Shown here: in pieces, positions 44,601-51,643 of the stretch | How the letters are laid out: every line of letters starts with the position of its first letter | Numbering within the stretch: the first letter of the stretch is position 1 | NCBI GenBank assembly: GCA_965215535.1 | Contig: OZ244063.1 | Location: forward strand, 2,356,001 to 2,420,000 | Direction of reading: 5' to 3' | DNA from: Bin94 sp965215535 | Lineage (GTDB): Bacteria > Gemmatimonadota > Gemmatimonadetes > Longimicrobiales > Gaopeijiaceae | Length of the DNA: 64,000 bases | Position numbers and translations under genes: made by a program | Notes under the pieces: generated by a model | Database searches by the model: none | What the model was told of the DNA's origin: nothing | The model's input: the letters and a program-made list of their open reading frames with translations, nothing else

Positions 44601-44611
44601 ATTCGTCTCAT
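41609..44611 (-). CDS. Tandem-domain amidohydrolase (imidazolonepropionase-like), secreted
   Basis: A 1000-aa exported protein made of two amidohydrolase units. The N-terminal unit (about 35-550) has GFIDAHADLGM, lacking the second His, and ends with EGKVANLVVSEGDLF. The C-terminal unit (about 640-1000) has a complete GLIDPHIHSG, a LGENPK lysine-region motif and the closing LEPGKDADFVIWNGNPLS. Such double proteins are common in Gemmatimonadota and Bacteroidota and are thought to cleave peptides or cyclic amides outside the cytosol. The ATG at 44611 begins a signal peptide (MRRILIAAGLAAAHG). The downstream amidohydrolase overlaps by one base. Confidence 0.9.
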   Translation of the reverse strand: MRRILIAAGLAAAHGLFAPVTATAAQQASRTEPVTGIRDNGTGYHALTGARVVVGPGQTIENGTIVIRDGLIQRVERGQNPPAGARVWDLSGLTIYPGFIDAHADLGMDDVPEGGDVGPTHWNPQVRAWFSTTANLQDDEERREALRSQGFGTALVVPRQGIFRGTASVVNLGEEGVRERILRPDLAQAVGFQRSFTLGGAYPNSAMGVIALMKQTWMDADWYARAWNAYETGGRSFLPPETSEALAALQQAADGEQPVLFETRSEEDYLRGYKLAGEFGLTPWFRGNGLEYRLIDLLRGRSDPLIVPLDFPDAPDVGNPEDALNASLAELRHWYLAPTSPAQLANAGVRFAITTDGLASLNEFLPNLRIAVARGLDEDDALAALTTTPASWLGIERTHGTIAEGKVANLVVSEGDLFTEEATVRDVWVQGRVYGITRPPQVDPRGTWEIASEDEWGFDAVLTLEGPLNRLRGRIEVAGVRFDMPEGLRIDLASASAVAETGRVEARFDGEEMGFQGMILLSGSVRGDDFYGWSSLPNGADPSFRGVRIEEFEGRARGTVAMDVPEIDLPFIRPMMEYGRSSLPEQPEAVVVRNATIWTQGPQGRMENADLLVQSGKVMAVGAELDAPRGAVEIDAAGRHLTPGLIDPHIHSGVSAVNESGFAIVPEVQMGEVVTHNNIWMYRQLAGGLTTAHIKHGSANPIGGENVIVKMRWGALPDELVLEHPVRTVKFALGENPKRRQGRYPDTRMGTQEIIRDHFMAARDYEREWERWEATGEGIPPRRDLRMEAILDILDQELLISSHGYRADEFLALVRLAEEFGFRVQTLQHGVEAYKIATELAESGVAAVVWSDWGAFKLEAYDATLYNARVLIEAGVTTSLHSDNSEIASRMNWEAGKLLRSGLTEEQALSTVTSGAAAAIAIDDRVGTLEPGKDADFVIWNGNPLSQFTRAEETWLDGRRYFSLEEDAALREEIERERNELIQAVLSASGGTRRNAGETN

Positions 44612-44814
44612 GGGGAGTGTCTCCGTTTGGCGAGGACGACGGGGCATGTCGGGGGCGCAGGGGCGCGATTCCTGTCGGTACGGCCACGCGCGAGGTTCGG
44701 TGTCGGTCGGGATGCTGCGGACACATCCGTACAAAACAGACAGATGGAAGGGCCACAGCGTTGAAGATAGGGCGGGCGCCCCCTCTGCGCAGCGGACGCG
44801 CTACCTTATCGGGC
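44612..44814. promoter_or_regulatory. Divergent intergenic region (amidohydrolases / LRR lipoprotein)
   Basis: 203 bases separate two outward-facing genes, so both promoters must lie here or close by. I cannot pick out convincing -35/-10 pairs in this GC-rich sequence; the AT-richer piece near 44720-44745 (catccgtacaaaacagacagatgg) is the best candidate location. Confidence 0.35.
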
Positions 44815-46920
44815 ATGATGCGATCCCGTTCCTTGCTTCTGCTTCTGCTCATTCCGGCCGGATTTTCGGGCTGTGCCGATCCCGCCGATCCGGCCGCCAC
44901 CCTGCCCGTGGCGGTCGAGATCTTCCCCCCGGCTCTGACCTTCGTCTCGCTGGGCGATACCCTCCGCCTGCGCGCAACGGTGCGCAATCGTGCCGGCGAG
45001 CGCATACCCGGGGCTGCGGTGCTGTGGGTCTCGTCGCATGGCGAGGTGGCGCAGATCGATACCACAGGGCTGGTCACTTCGGTGGCCAATGGCGAGGCGA
45101 CCATTCAGGCCGTTGCAGGCAGTGCGAATGCCACCGCCATGGTCGAGGTGGATCAGGTGCCTGCGACGATCGAACTTCGTCTGCCGCGGGACTCGCTTTC
45201 GGTCGGCGATTCGCTGCAGCTTGACGCCGAGGCGCTCGACGCGCTGGGATCGACGGTCGCTGCGGTTGTTTTCGACTGGCAGTCCAGCGATTCCACGGTT
45301 GTGCAAATTATTGAGGGCTGGGCGCACGCGCTGGCACCGGGGCCGGTGACCCTGACCGCGCATCTGAACGACCTCGTTGCATCTGCGCCCTTCCGATCCC
45401 TTCCGCTTTCGGAGCGGGTTGCGCTTGGACGCTTCTACAATGCCGCCGGCGGGCCGGTCTGGAAGAACAACACCGCCTGGCTCAGCGACCGTCCCCTTGC
45501 CGACTGGCATGGCGTGACGGTCGATCATCAGGGCCGGGTGGTTGCGCTGGTGCTGACCGACAATGGCCTGATCGGAACGATTCCTCCCGAGATTGCCGGC
45601 CTTCCCCATCTTCAGATTTTGCATATTGGACTGAATGCGCTGACCGGTCCGATTCCACCTGAAATTGGTGAACTTTTGCGGTTGCGTTCGCTCGAGCTGA
45701 CCTACAACAGTCATACCGGTTCGATTCCGCCCGAAATCGGCAAGCTGACGGAGCTGGTGTGGCTGGGCGCCTTTGGCAATGAGCTGGAGGGCGCGATTCC
45801 GCCCGAAATCGGCAATTTGCGCAACCTGGAGATGATCGATCTCTGCTATAACCGCCTGACCGGCCCGATTCCGCCCGAAATTGGCAGACTTGTGCGTGTG
45901 CGGCGCCTTGCCATCTGTGGAATCGATTCGACCCCCGAGGAAGGAAATCGTCTGAGCGGCCCGATTCCGCCCGAAATCGGCGAGCTGACGGCACTCAGGG
46001 TGCTGAATCTGGGGGCAAACCGTCTGAGCGGCCCGATTCCTCCCGAGATCGGCAGACTGGAGCGGCTCGACACCCTTCTGCTCTACAGTAACCAGTTGAC
46101 TGCGATTCCGCCCGAGATCGGCCGACTTGCAGGATTGGAGTGGCTGGTTCTTTATGGCAACCGTCTGGAGGGCGCAATTCCGCCCGAGATCGGTCGTTTG
46201 CGCAATTTGCAGACATTCAATGCCGGCTGGGGACTGGCGACGGGCCGCAATCGTCTGACCGGCAGCATCCCTGCCGAGATCGGCGGCCTGGAGAGGTTGA
46301 CGCGACTTGACCTTGGGGGAAATCGTCTGACCGGCGCGATTCCGCCCGAGATTGGCGGGTTGCGCTCTCTGCTCATCCTTGAGCTGGGATCGAATCGTCT
46401 GGAGGGCGCGATTCCTCCGGAGATCGGCGAGTTGTCCGCGCTACAGTCGCTTGCGGTGTGCAGGAACAACCTCGAGGGGGCCGTGCCTCCGTTGCTGGGC
46501 GCGCTGACACAACTGAACGAACTCTACCTTTGCACAAACCGGTTTGCGGGCCCGATTCCCCCCGAGATCGGCGATCTGAATAACCTGTTGAGGCTGAATG
46601 TTGCAGGTAATCTGCTGACCTCGGAGCTGCCGACAACGATGGTTTCATTGGTGCGGCTGCGCGAATTTTTCTGGCGCAACAACGACGGTCTGTGCATTCC
46701 CTCCGGTGACGGTTTCGATGAATGGCTGGCCGGAATTGAGATCAAGCATCAGGTCAGGGACGGCGATCGCTGCGCGTCGGGGATTGTGATTGCACAAGGA
46801 GAACGCGCGAATGTGCGCATGAACATGAAGAGTGGCGAAAACGGGTTTGTACAATTTGTGAATGGAGCCACCGGCGTGCACCGCAACGTGACGGTTGTGC
46901 ATCCGCAGCGTCTCAATTAG
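44815..46920 (+). CDS. BIG2-LRR surface lipoprotein
   Basis: A 701-aa protein beginning with two Met codons and a lipobox ending at C20 (GFSGC). A bacterial Ig-like (BIG2) domain occupies about 28-120 and a second sandwich domain about 120-200. An NW-type cap follows (ALGRFYNAAGGPVWKNNTAWL ... WHGVTVDHQGRVVALVL). About a dozen 24-residue plant-type leucine-rich repeats (NRLTGPIPPEIGxLxxLxxLxL) end near residue 620, followed by a Cys-containing C-cap. Some repeats are shortened or carry insertions. Likely surface recognition or host interaction; such eukaryotic-like repeats are frequent in sponge symbionts. The stop overlaps the convergent hisD stop by 8 bases. Confidence 0.88.
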   Translation: MMRSRSLLLLLLIPAGFSGCADPADPAATLPVAVEIFPPALTFVSLGDTLRLRATVRNRAGERIPGAAVLWVSSHGEVAQIDTTGLVTSVANGEATIQAVAGSANATAMVEVDQVPATIELRLPRDSLSVGDSLQLDAEALDALGSTVAAVVFDWQSSDSTVVQIIEGWAHALAPGPVTLTAHLNDLVASAPFRSLPLSERVALGRFYNAAGGPVWKNNTAWLSDRPLADWHGVTVDHQGRVVALVLTDNGLIGTIPPEIAGLPHLQILHIGLNALTGPIPPEIGELLRLRSLELTYNSHTGSIPPEIGKLTELVWLGAFGNELEGAIPPEIGNLRNLEMIDLCYNRLTGPIPPEIGRLVRVRRLAICGIDSTPEEGNRLSGPIPPEIGELTALRVLNLGANRLSGPIPPEIGRLERLDTLLLYSNQLTAIPPEIGRLAGLEWLVLYGNRLEGAIPPEIGRLRNLQTFNAGWGLATGRNRLTGSIPAEIGGLERLTRLDLGGNRLTGAIPPEIGGLRSLLILELGSNRLEGAIPPEIGELSALQSLAVCRNNLEGAVPPLLGALTQLNELYLCTNRFAGPIPPEIGDLNNLLRLNVAGNLLTSELPTTMVSLVRLREFFWRNNDGLCIPSGDGFDEWLAGIEIKHQVRDGDRCASGIVIAQGERANVRMNMKSGENGFVQFVNGATGVHRNVTVVHPQRLN
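45580..46620 (+). repeat. 72-bp DNA repeats encoding 24-aa LRRs
   Basis: Within the LRR gene the sequence attccgcccgaaatcgg and close variants recur about every 72 bases, from near 45580 to 46570. The near-identity of synonymous codons in these cores means units probably spread by recent duplication or gene conversion. Confidence 0.7.
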
Positions 46921-48259
46921 ATATATTGTGACTGCTCGGGTGTGCTTGCGGTGATTCGCCTGAACGCATTATGGCTGCGCGCGCATGCCCTTCGAGACCC
47001 TCCATGCGGGCCAGGGCGGCGCAGTCGCGGGCGAGGCGGTGCGCATCGGGGGTGCTGCCTACGGCCAGCCAGTTGGGGCGGCGCAGGAAGTTGTGCACGG
47101 AAAGTCCTCCGGTGAAGCGGGCGGTTCCCCCGGTGGGGAGGGTGTGATTGGGGCCTGCGCCGTAATCGCCGATCACCTCGGCGGTGGATTCGCCGATGAA
47201 GAGGGCTCCATGGCGGCTGAGACGCGGCCGCCAGGCATCGACACGGCTGCCGTGAAGCTGAAGGTGCTCGGGAGCCAGGGTTTCGCAGGCGTGGAGGGCG
47301 TCGTCTTCGGGAGCGACGATTGTGAAGCCATTGCGCAGTGCGCGGATGGCGATCGGAGCGGTGGGAAGATCGGTCAGTTGCCGGGCGAGCTCGGACTCGA
47401 CCCGCTCGACGAGTTCGGCCGATGTGGTGATCAGAACCGGCAGCGCGACCGGGTCGTGCTCGGCCTGGGCGAGAAGGTCGGCGGCGATGAGCGCGGGGTT
47501 GCCCTCTTCGTCGGAGAGAATGGCGAGCTCGGAGGGGCCCGCAAGGAGGTCGATGCCCACGACGCCCGAGAGGAGGAGCTTGGCGGCGGTGACCCACTGA
47601 TTGCCGGGGCCGACCACCACATCGCAGCGGGGAAGCGGTCCGATTCCGAAGGCCAGCGCGGCCACCGCTTGGGCGCCCCCCACCGCCCCCAGTCCCTCCA
47701 CCCCTGCCACGGCCGCCGCCGCCATCACCACGCGGGATGGCCGCGGCGAAGTCACCCAGATCTCGCGCACTCCGGCCACGCGCGCGGTCACGGCCGTCAT
47801 CAGAACCGAAGATGGCAGCGGAAATCGGCCACCGGGGGCATAGCAGCCGGCCGACTCTACCGGCACGACCTCGTCGCCGGCCCGGCCTCCCTCGACGGCG
47901 ACCTCGACCGGCGCCACCGATGCACGCTGGGCACGGGCAAAGTGCTCGATCCGGCGCGCGGTCCGCTCCAATACGCCACGATCCTCTGCGGGCAGCGATT
48001 CCAGCGCCCGGGTCAGCTCGCGGGGGGTGTGAACCAGGGGGGCGCCCGGGGCGAGGCCGTCCCAGCGTTCTGCATAGCGACGGAGCGCCGTCTCGCCGCC
48101 CTCGCGCAGATTGGCGATGATCTCGAGCGTCGGGCCAATGATCTCGGGGGGCACGGCGGGCTGACGGGCCCGGTTGACCTCGCCGGGGGCCAGACGTCGC
48201 AGGCGAATTGGGCCAGCGTTGGCCGCCCCGCCGCCGGAATCGGAGATGGGCGCCGTCAT
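46913..48259 (-). CDS. hisD: Histidinol dehydrogenase
   Basis: A 448-aa enzyme for the last two steps of histidine synthesis (histidinol to histidinal to histidine, NAD-dependent). Typical blocks are GCYAPGGRFPLPSSVLMTAVTARVAGV, GPGNQWVTAAKLLLSG, DLLAGPSELAILSDE and AQAEHDP (catalytic/zinc region). LAPEHLQLH and AGPNHTLPTGGTARF follow. The ATG at 48259 lies 10 bases after the hisA-I-E stop. It is the last gene of the histidine operon and overlaps the convergent LRR gene by 8 bases. Confidence 0.95.
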   Translation of the reverse strand: MTAPISDSGGGAANAGPIRLRRLAPGEVNRARQPAVPPEIIGPTLEIIANLREGGETALRRYAERWDGLAPGAPLVHTPRELTRALESLPAEDRGVLERTARRIEHFARAQRASVAPVEVAVEGGRAGDEVVPVESAGCYAPGGRFPLPSSVLMTAVTARVAGVREIWVTSPRPSRVVMAAAAVAGVEGLGAVGGAQAVAALAFGIGPLPRCDVVVGPGNQWVTAAKLLLSGVVGIDLLAGPSELAILSDEEGNPALIAADLLAQAEHDPVALPVLITTSAELVERVESELARQLTDLPTAPIAIRALRNGFTIVAPEDDALHACETLAPEHLQLHGSRVDAWRPRLSRHGALFIGESTAEVIGDYGAGPNHTLPTGGTARFTGGLSVHNFLRRPNWLAVGSTPDAHRLARDCAALARMEGLEGHARAAIMRSGESPQAHPSSHNISN

Positions 48260-48269
48260 GGCCTGTGCG

Positions 48270-49619
48270 TCAGGAATCCGAGGAGGAGGGGGAGGTGTCC
48301 GGAGAGGTTGCGGCGACGCCACTTCCCTTCGGGGCCGATGCCGGTCTGCGGCTGACCTTCAGACTGCGCCGGTCAAGTTCGCGCTCTACCTCGGCGAACC
48401 CGACATCGGCGCCTGCCAGCGCCACCGCGACGAAGTAGAGCAGATCGGCGGCCTCTTCCACGACGCGCCCCCTGAGATGGAGGGCGGAGCCCTCGTCGGC
48501 CCTGGTCCCGTCCTTTGCCGCTTCGGCCAGCTCGCCGGCTTCTTCAAGGAGCTTGCCGCGCAGAAGATCGGGGTCTGCGAGCAGCCGCGCGGTGAGCGAC
48601 CCGGGTTCGGCGGTTTCGCGGCGGGCCTGAAGGGTGCGCTCCAGCTTGCGCAGACCGCTCTCCGGGCCGAAGCAGGACCAGATGCTCCGGTGACAGAAGC
48701 CGGCGCCACCCTGGGTCACCATGAAGCGGAGTGTGTCGCGGTCGCAATCCGGGTCGATGCGCACAAGCCGCTGCACTGCCCCCGACGAGGCGCCCTTGCG
48801 CCACAGCCCGCGCGAACGCGACTGATAGATTCCGCGTCCCTCGTCGATTGCCTTCTCTACGCTCTCCTGGCTGGACCAGGCCAAGCCCAGCGCCTCGCCC
48901 CCTTCGTCGCAGACCACCGTCGGCCAGAGCCCGTCGTCGCGGTCGCTCCTCAGCGGTGCGGTGAAGGCCTCGCCCAGCTTGAGGGTGCCGCGGTAGAGCG
49001 CCATTCCCACCTGCGCATCGGCGCCCTCGCGGTCCAGCCAGGCGATCTCGGCGGCCGTTGTGATTCCCCCCGCGATCGTGACCCGCGCACCCCCGGCCGC
49101 CTCGATGAGCGGTCGCACCCGGTCCTGCGGAAATCCCCCCTCCATGCCCTCGCCCTCGACAAAGGTCACCAGGAATCCGCCTGCCAGGCCGCGCAGCGCC
49201 TCCATGCCCTCTTCCACGGACCGGCCCGTGCGCTCGGTCCACCCCCGCACCACCACCTCGCCCTGCCACGCATCGAGCGCCGCCACCACCCGTTCGCGCG
49301 GCAGCGCGGCAAGCACTTCGGGTACGGCTGCGGTTCCCAGCACAACCTTCGCCGCACCCCGGTCGAGCCACCGCAGCGCACTCTCGCGGTCGCGAATGCC
49401 TCCTCCCACCCGGCAGGGCGCGATCCGGCAGAGCTCCTCGATCAGGTCGGCGTTCGATCCCTTCCCGAGCGCGGCATCGAGATCGACGACCGCCACCTCG
49501 CCCACCCGCCCGAAGCGTTCGGCCAGGGGGCGCGGATCGCCGGCATCTAGGAGCTTGCGACGACCCTGGACAAGTTGAACCGCCTGTCCGTCCATGAGGT
49601 CGATCGAGGGAACGATCAC
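48270..49619 (-). CDS. hisA: HisA-HisI-HisE triple fusion
   Basis: A 449-aa protein with three histidine enzymes in a row. Residues about 1-235 are the HisA (ProFAR isomerase) barrel: IVPSIDLMDGQAVQLVQG, VVDLDAALGKG, RVGGGIRD, VTIAGGI. Residues about 245-335 are HisI (PR-AMP cyclohydrolase), with SRSRGLWRKGASSGAVQ and the metal-site residues DCDRDT ... FCH ... SCF. Residues about 345-440 are HisE (PR-ATP pyrophosphatase), with KLLEEAGELAEAA and VVEEAADLLYF. In the HisA loop the usual catalytic Asp is Glu (VEGEGMEGG). GTG start at 49619 overlapping the hisF stop (GTGA). HisI and HisE are often fused; having HisA in front is unusual. Confidence 0.92.
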   Translation of the reverse strand: MIVPSIDLMDGQAVQLVQGRRKLLDAGDPRPLAERFGRVGEVAVVDLDAALGKGSNADLIEELCRIAPCRVGGGIRDRESALRWLDRGAAKVVLGTAAVPEVLAALPRERVVAALDAWQGEVVVRGWTERTGRSVEEGMEALRGLAGGFLVTFVEGEGMEGGFPQDRVRPLIEAAGGARVTIAGGITTAAEIAWLDREGADAQVGMALYRGTLKLGEAFTAPLRSDRDDGLWPTVVCDEGGEALGLAWSSQESVEKAIDEGRGIYQSRSRGLWRKGASSGAVQRLVRIDPDCDRDTLRFMVTQGGAGFCHRSIWSCFGPESGLRKLERTLQARRETAEPGSLTARLLADPDLLRGKLLEEAGELAEAAKDGTRADEGSALHLRGRVVEEAADLLYFVAVALAGADVGFAEVERELDRRSLKVSRRPASAPKGSGVAATSPDTSPSSSDS

Positions 49620-50413
49620 GGGGATTCTGCCGGAGAGCGATGGGCAGGCCGCACGGAGACTCCCAGAGAGGCGAGTTCGGACTTGACCTGGCCGACGGTG
49701 CAATCGAGCTGATGAAAGATGGAGGCTGCCAGAACTGCGTCGGCGCCATTCCCGATGGCCGCCGCCATGTGCCCGGCGGTGTCGGCCCCACCCGAGGCGA
49801 CGATCGGCACCGGCACGGCCTCGCGAACCGCGCGCAGGAGCGAGATTTCGTAGCCGCTGCGTGTTCCGTCGCGGTCGATGCTGGTCAGCAGGATTTCGCC
49901 TGCGCCACGCTCCACCGCCTCGCGCGCCCAGGCCACGGCGTCGCGCTTGAGCGGGGTCGCTCCCGAGCGCACGGCGATCCGGTAGCCGCTCAGACGGGGT
50001 GTCTGCGGACCGCCGGCCTGTGCATCAATGGCGATCACCACGCACTGCGAACCAAAGCGCGCAGCCAGCGCATTCAGCAGATCGGGGTCGAGGAGCGCGG
50101 CGGTATTGACGGCCACCTTGTCGGCGCCCACCTCGAGAAGAGCCGCTGCATCGTCCAGCCTGGCAATCCCCCCTCCGACAGTGAGCGGAATCGAGATCCG
50201 TGCGCGGACTGCCGCCACCGTGTCGAAGCGGGTGTTGCGCTCCTGGGTTGTGGCATCGACATCGAGGACCACGATTTCGTCGGCGCCCTGCTCCTCGTAG
50301 AGGCCTGCGAGTTCGGCGGGGTCGCCCTGATCCTGAAGGTTGCGGAAGCGCACACCCTTGACCACGCGGCCATCGCGTACATCGAGGCAGGGGATTACAC
50401 GAGTGGGAAGCAT
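49616..50413 (-). CDS. hisF: Imidazole glycerol phosphate synthase, cyclase subunit
   Basis: A 265-aa TIM barrel that, with HisH, makes IGP and AICAR from PRFAR. Catalytic aspartates are in PCLDVRDGRVVKG and TSIDRDGTRSGYE, and the phosphate loops VGGGI and ASGGA are intact. The ATG at 50413 (MLPTRVIPC) lies 7 bases after hisH, and the stop overlaps the hisA-I-E start. Length is normal for HisF. Confidence 0.96.
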   Translation of the reverse strand: MLPTRVIPCLDVRDGRVVKGVRFRNLQDQGDPAELAGLYEEQGADEIVVLDVDATTQERNTRFDTVAAVRARISIPLTVGGGIARLDDAAALLEVGADKVAVNTAALLDPDLLNALAARFGSQCVVIAIDAQAGGPQTPRLSGYRIAVRSGATPLKRDAVAWAREAVERGAGEILLTSIDRDGTRSGYEISLLRAVREAVPVPIVASGGADTAGHMAAAIGNGADAVLAASIFHQLDCTVGQVKSELASLGVSVRPAHRSPAESP

Positions 50414-50420
50414 GGAAGGT

Positions 50421-51023
50421 TTAGCGGGCGGCCAGCCAGCGCGTGAGCAGGACTTTGCCATAGGCGCCCGAAAGTTCGGGGTGGAACTGGCAGGCGACGA
50501 CCGGGCCCCGCTCGGCCGCCGCGAGAAAGGGTCCGCCGTAATCGCACCAGACCGGCAGCCAGCCCTCGGGGGCCGTTTCGATCCGGTACGAGTTGGCGAA
50601 GTAGGCGTAGCCGGGGGGAATGATCCGGCAGTCGTCCGCAGGTTGGATCCGGTTCCAGCCCATCTGCGGTACGCGCAGCCCATTGTGATTCGGAAAGCGG
50701 GTGGCGAAGCCGTTCATGACCCCGAGTCCCGCAATGCCCGGCGCCTCTTCACTGCCCTCGGCCATGAGCTGCATTCCGAGACAGATGCCGAGGGTGGGCC
50801 GCGCGCGCGCGATCCGCTCCTGCAACGGCGCCTCGAGGTTGTGATTCGCGAGGGTGGACTGGGTGGCCGAGAAGGCTCCGACACCAGGCAGAACCAGCCG
50901 GTCGGCGCTGGCCACAAGATCGGGGTCGGCGGTGGTGCGGACGCGGCAGTCGAGACGCTCCAGGGCCGCGATCACCGAGGCCAGGTTGGCATTGGACGTC
51001 CGTACAACGACGACGTCGTTCAC
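50421..51023 (-). CDS. hisH: Imidazole glycerol phosphate synthase, glutamine amidotransferase subunit
   Basis: A 200-aa class I glutamine amidotransferase. It has the oxyanion-region PGVGAF, the nucleophile Cys in GICLGMQLM and the His-Glu pair in CQFHPELSG. It supplies ammonia to HisF, whose gene follows directly. The GTG start (51023) overlaps the hisB stop as GTGA. Confidence 0.95.
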   Translation of the reverse strand: MNDVVVVRTSNANLASVIAALERLDCRVRTTADPDLVASADRLVLPGVGAFSATQSTLANHNLEAPLQERIARARPTLGICLGMQLMAEGSEEAPGIAGLGVMNGFATRFPNHNGLRVPQMGWNRIQPADDCRIIPPGYAYFANSYRIETAPEGWLPVWCDYGGPFLAAAERGPVVACQFHPELSGAYGKVLLTRWLAAR

Positions 51024-51643
51024 AGCGCCCCCTTGGTCGATGGAATGTGACGGGCGGCCGATGGAGCCAGAGCCTTGCGCAGCGCGAGCGCCAGGGCCTT
51101 GAAGGCGGCCTCGAGGCGGTGATGATCGTTTGCGCCCCGCACCACGTCGATGTGCAGGGTGAGACCGGCCCGCTGTGCGAAGGAGTGGAAGAAGTGCGGG
51201 GCCATCTGACAGGAGAGGGTGCCCAGGCGTTCTCCCGCGAGCGCGAGCGTGCCGACGAAGAAGGGGCGGCCAGAACAATCGACAACCGCGCGGGCGAGCG
51301 CCTCGTCCAGGGGCGCCCAGGCCGAACCGAAGCGGACGACGGGCCCGGCTCCGGTCAGGGCTTCGCGCACTGCGTCGCCGAGCGCAAGTCCCGTGTCCTC
51401 GACCGTATGATGGTCGTCGACCTCGAGATCGCCCTCGCAGCTCAGATCGAGCGACCACCCTGCATGAAGGGCAAGGGCGTGGAGCATGTGATCGAGGAAG
51501 CCGATTCCGGTGCGCACACGAATCGGGGGTGGCGCGTCGGTGGCGGTGCGGGCGCCATCGAGATCAAGGCGGACCCGCACCGATGTCTCGCCGGTCGCGC
51601 GCCGGATGGCGGCCGTGCGGGGGGGGCTGTCGTGGTTATTCAT
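51020..51643 (-). CDS. hisB: Imidazoleglycerol-phosphate dehydratase
   Basis: A 207-aa monofunctional IGP dehydratase. Manganese-binding histidine clusters are in LDHMLHALALHAG, DDHHTVEDTGLALG, FFHSFAQRAG and GANDHHRLEAAFKALALAL. There is no N-terminal phosphatase domain like that of enterobacterial HisB, so histidinol-phosphate phosphatase must come from elsewhere, possibly the HAD domain of the preceding gene. The ATG at 51643 overlaps that gene by 8 bases. Confidence 0.96.
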   Translation of the reverse strand: MNNHDSPPRTAAIRRATGETSVRVRLDLDGARTATDAPPPIRVRTGIGFLDHMLHALALHAGWSLDLSCEGDLEVDDHHTVEDTGLALGDAVREALTGAGPVVRFGSAWAPLDEALARAVVDCSGRPFFVGTLALAGERLGTLSCQMAPHFFHSFAQRAGLTLHIDVVRGANDHHRLEAAFKALALALRKALAPSAARHIPSTKGAL

